A stretch of 64,000 nt of DNA, taken from Photobacterium piscicola (GTDB lineage: Bacteria > Pseudomonadota > Gammaproteobacteria > Enterobacterales > Vibrionaceae). Positions within the stretch are counted from its first letter, which is position 1, and each line of letters opens with the position of its first letter. The stretch spans positions 930,001 to 994,000 of the forward strand of contig NZ_FUZI01000001.1 in NCBI RefSeq assembly GCF_900166965.1, given 5' to 3'. The position numbers and the translations under genes were made by a program. Under the pieces are notes generated by a model. It did no database searches and was not told the DNA's origin. It worked only from the letters and a program-made list of their open reading frames with translations. Below are positions 62,653-64,000 of this stretch, piece after piece.

Positions 62653-64000
62653 ATGGCTTATTCAATTGAAATAAAAGAGGCAGCGAAACGACTTTATTTG
62701 AAGTTGTTAACGCCCAAAGAAATTGCTGCAGAATTGCGGCTTAATTCGTCACGCATTATTTATCACTGGGCTGATAAACATGGGTGGCGCGATTTGTTAC
62801 GGGAAGAGCAAGCCGACGAAGCGATAGCCCGTCGTTATGCTTTGTTAGTCGGTTTACCTGAAAAAAATGACATGCAGCTCAAAGAAATGAGCCTATTAAT
62901 GGATCACCAACTCAAGCTCAAAAAGCTCCGTGGGCAATCCCTTTATTCAGACAATGAACAAGATAACAATCATCCTCCCGTTTCATCCCCTCGACCCAAT
63001 AAAGAGAAGAAGAAAAAAACAAAGCCCACCCCAAATGATGTTAGCCAATTAACAGCCGCTGACTTTACTGAATGGAATGACTCCTTATTTGCTTATCAAC
63101 AAGTGATGCGGGCGAACCTTGGGGAGCGTATTCGTAACATCCTCAAATCACGCCAGATTGGCGCGACCTATTACTTCGCAGGGGAAGCGTTTGAAAATGC
63201 AGTATTAACCGGTGATAACCAGATATTTCTAAGTGCATCAAAAGCACAAGCCGAAGTATTCCGCCGCTACATCATATCGATGGCAAAAACCTTTTTCGAT
63301 ATTGAACTTAGCGGTAACCCTATGGTGCTAAAAACAGCCCATGGAAATGCAGAATTACACTTTTTATCGACAAACAGTAACACCGCGCAGTCATATCACG
63401 GGCATGTTTACATCGATGAATACTTTTGGATCCCGCAATTTAAGAAGCTCAACAAATTAGCCTCTGCGATGGCCACCCATACTAAGTGGCGCAAAACGTA
63501 TTTCTCAACCCCATCAACAAAAGCCCACCCCGCCTATGGTTTTTGGACTGGTGATGAATGGCGACAAGGTCGTAAAGCACGAGAAACTATTGAGTTCCCT
63601 AGCTTTGAAGCCATGCAAAAAGGAATTCGATGCCCTGATAGGCAATGGCGCTACATTGTTACCATTGAAGATGCAGTCAATGGTGGCTGTACTCTTTTTG
63701 ATATTGACGAACTACGAGACGAATACAATAAATCAGATTTTCAAAACCTGTTCATGTGTATATTCGTCGATGACAGCCATAGCGTCTTTAGTTTCAGTAA
63801 ACTTGAACAAGCCATGGTGGATGCCAGTCATTGGAAGGATTTTAAACCGACAGCAGCACGGCCATTTGGTAACCGTGAAGTATGGCTAGGATATGATCCA
63901 AGTCGAACCCGAGACAATGCCAGTTTAGTGGCAATCGCTCCCCCTATTCTTGCCCCTGAAAAGTTCAGGTTATTAGAGAAATTCTCATGGCGTGGACTGA
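62653..64000 (+). CDS. Phage terminase large subunit (ATPase), gpP-like, partial
   Basis: The frame is open from the ATG at 62653 to the window edge (449 codons; the P2 protein has about 590). The N-terminus has a helix-turn-helix ([21 protein letters not shown]). The ATPase has a Walker A variant [17 protein letters not shown] and Walker B YIDEYFW, then [21 protein letters not shown] nuclease-like part begins near [17 protein letters not shown] Lys/Pro-rich linker separates the two. Confidence 0.92.
   Translation, partial: MAYSIEIKEAAKRLYLKLLTPKEIAAELRLNSSRIIYHWADKHGWRDLLREEQADEAIARRYALLVGLPEKNDMQLKEMSLLMDHQLKLKKLRGQSLYSDNEQDNNHPPVSSPRPNKEKKKKTKPTPNDVSQLTAADFTEWNDSLFAYQQVMRANLGERIRNILKSRQIGATYYFAGEAFENAVLTGDNQIFLSASKAQAEVFRRYIISMAKTFFDIELSGNPMVLKTAHGNAELHFLSTNSNTAQSYHGHVYIDEYFWIPQFKKLNKLASAMATHTKWRKTYFSTPSTKAHPAYGFWTGDEWRQGRKARETIEFPSFEAMQKGIRCPDRQWRYIVTIEDAVNGGCTLFDIDELRDEYNKSDFQNLFMCIFVDDSHSVFSFSKLEQAMVDASHWKDFKPTAARPFGNREVWLGYDPSRTRDNASLVAIAPPILAPEKFRLLEKFSWRGL

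Larger units (their letters stand above)
44012..64000. mobile_element. P2-like prophage of the HP1/K139 type (left end and late region; continues past the window)
   Basis: Late genes read leftward in the order O-N-M-L-R-S-sheath-tube-TraR-holin-lysozyme-Rz/Rz1-tail chaperone-tape measure-J-I-fibre-hub, with P divergent. DUF2586 sheath, DUF2597 tube and DUF2590 proteins mark the HP1/K139 branch more than P2 itself. All structural frames look intact. Integrase and early genes must lie beyond 64000. The left boundary is uncertain, between about 43900 and 44120; no att core is proven. Confidence 0.9.

Noticed and set aside
63536..63889. 117-residue plus-strand frame at the right edge
   Set aside because: Lies within the terminase large-subunit frame in another register.
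1..64000. tRNA, rRNA, CRISPR or IS elements
   Set aside because: No cloverleaf, rRNA core, repeat-spacer array or transposase frame was recognised on either strand by eye.

Overview
The window is a stretch of gammaproteobacterial chromosome with AT-rich intergenic spacers. The best guess is a low-GC member of the Vibrionaceae, probably Photobacterium. This rests on the CqsA/CqsS quorum-sensing pair, a GlyGly-CTERM secreted protease, PqiABC, RNase II, DeaD, and a P2-type prophage of the HP1/K139 kind. The genus is an inference from gene content; no rRNA or tRNA gene lies in the window.

Positions 1-44000 are mostly host genome. At the left edge is modA, with a candidate ModE operator in front; modE itself is about 20 kb to the right. 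An exported amidohydrolase and a methyltransferase follow. Next comes the CAI-1-type quorum-sensing locus: the hybrid kinase cqsS (+), a metzincin protease with a rhombosortase-type tail (-), and the autoinducer synthase cqsA (-). The cqsA reading frame is broken by one base in a run of nine A's; both halves are otherwise well preserved. After a HAD phosphatase come the pqiABC operon, a diguanylate cyclase, a PACE efflux protein, a single-domain RelA/SpoT-type alarmone synthetase, a COG0523 GTPase, a TldD/PmbA pair, modE, a FabG-like reductase with a divergent LysR regulator, deaD and rnb back to back, a degenerate GGDEF membrane protein, fumC, small lipoproteins and hypothetical proteins, a second exported amidohydrolase, rlpA, an SMR efflux protein, a cold-shock/DUF1294 fusion and an ABC exporter. 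Strong intrinsic terminators lie between most units. Two of them, near 31100 and 40200, point at minus-strand transcripts with no annotated gene.

From about 44000 to the right edge lies a prophage whose late genes read leftward. The order is scaffold (O), capsid (N), terminase small subunit (M), head completion (L), tail R and S, sheath (DUF2586), tube (DUF2597), a TraR-like zinc finger, holin, SAR-type lysozyme, nested Rz/Rz1, tail assembly chaperone with a -1 frameshift site, tape measure, baseplate J and I, tail fibre and its chaperone, and the hub/spike protein. The terminase ATPase (P) is divergent and runs off the right edge. At the left end, after the hub gene, there is a 43-residue zinc-ribbon gene with a strong ribosome-binding site, a terminator, a GC-rich island that could be the cos site, a cluster of TGATCA palindromes around a large hairpin, and an orphan Xre/ParS-type antitoxin. 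Just outside, the 3' end of the ABC exporter gene is duplicated 121 bp downstream.

I see no CRISPR array, IS element or large unknown gene cluster. The most notable points are the cqsA homopolymer frameshift and the unannotated small elements at the prophage end.
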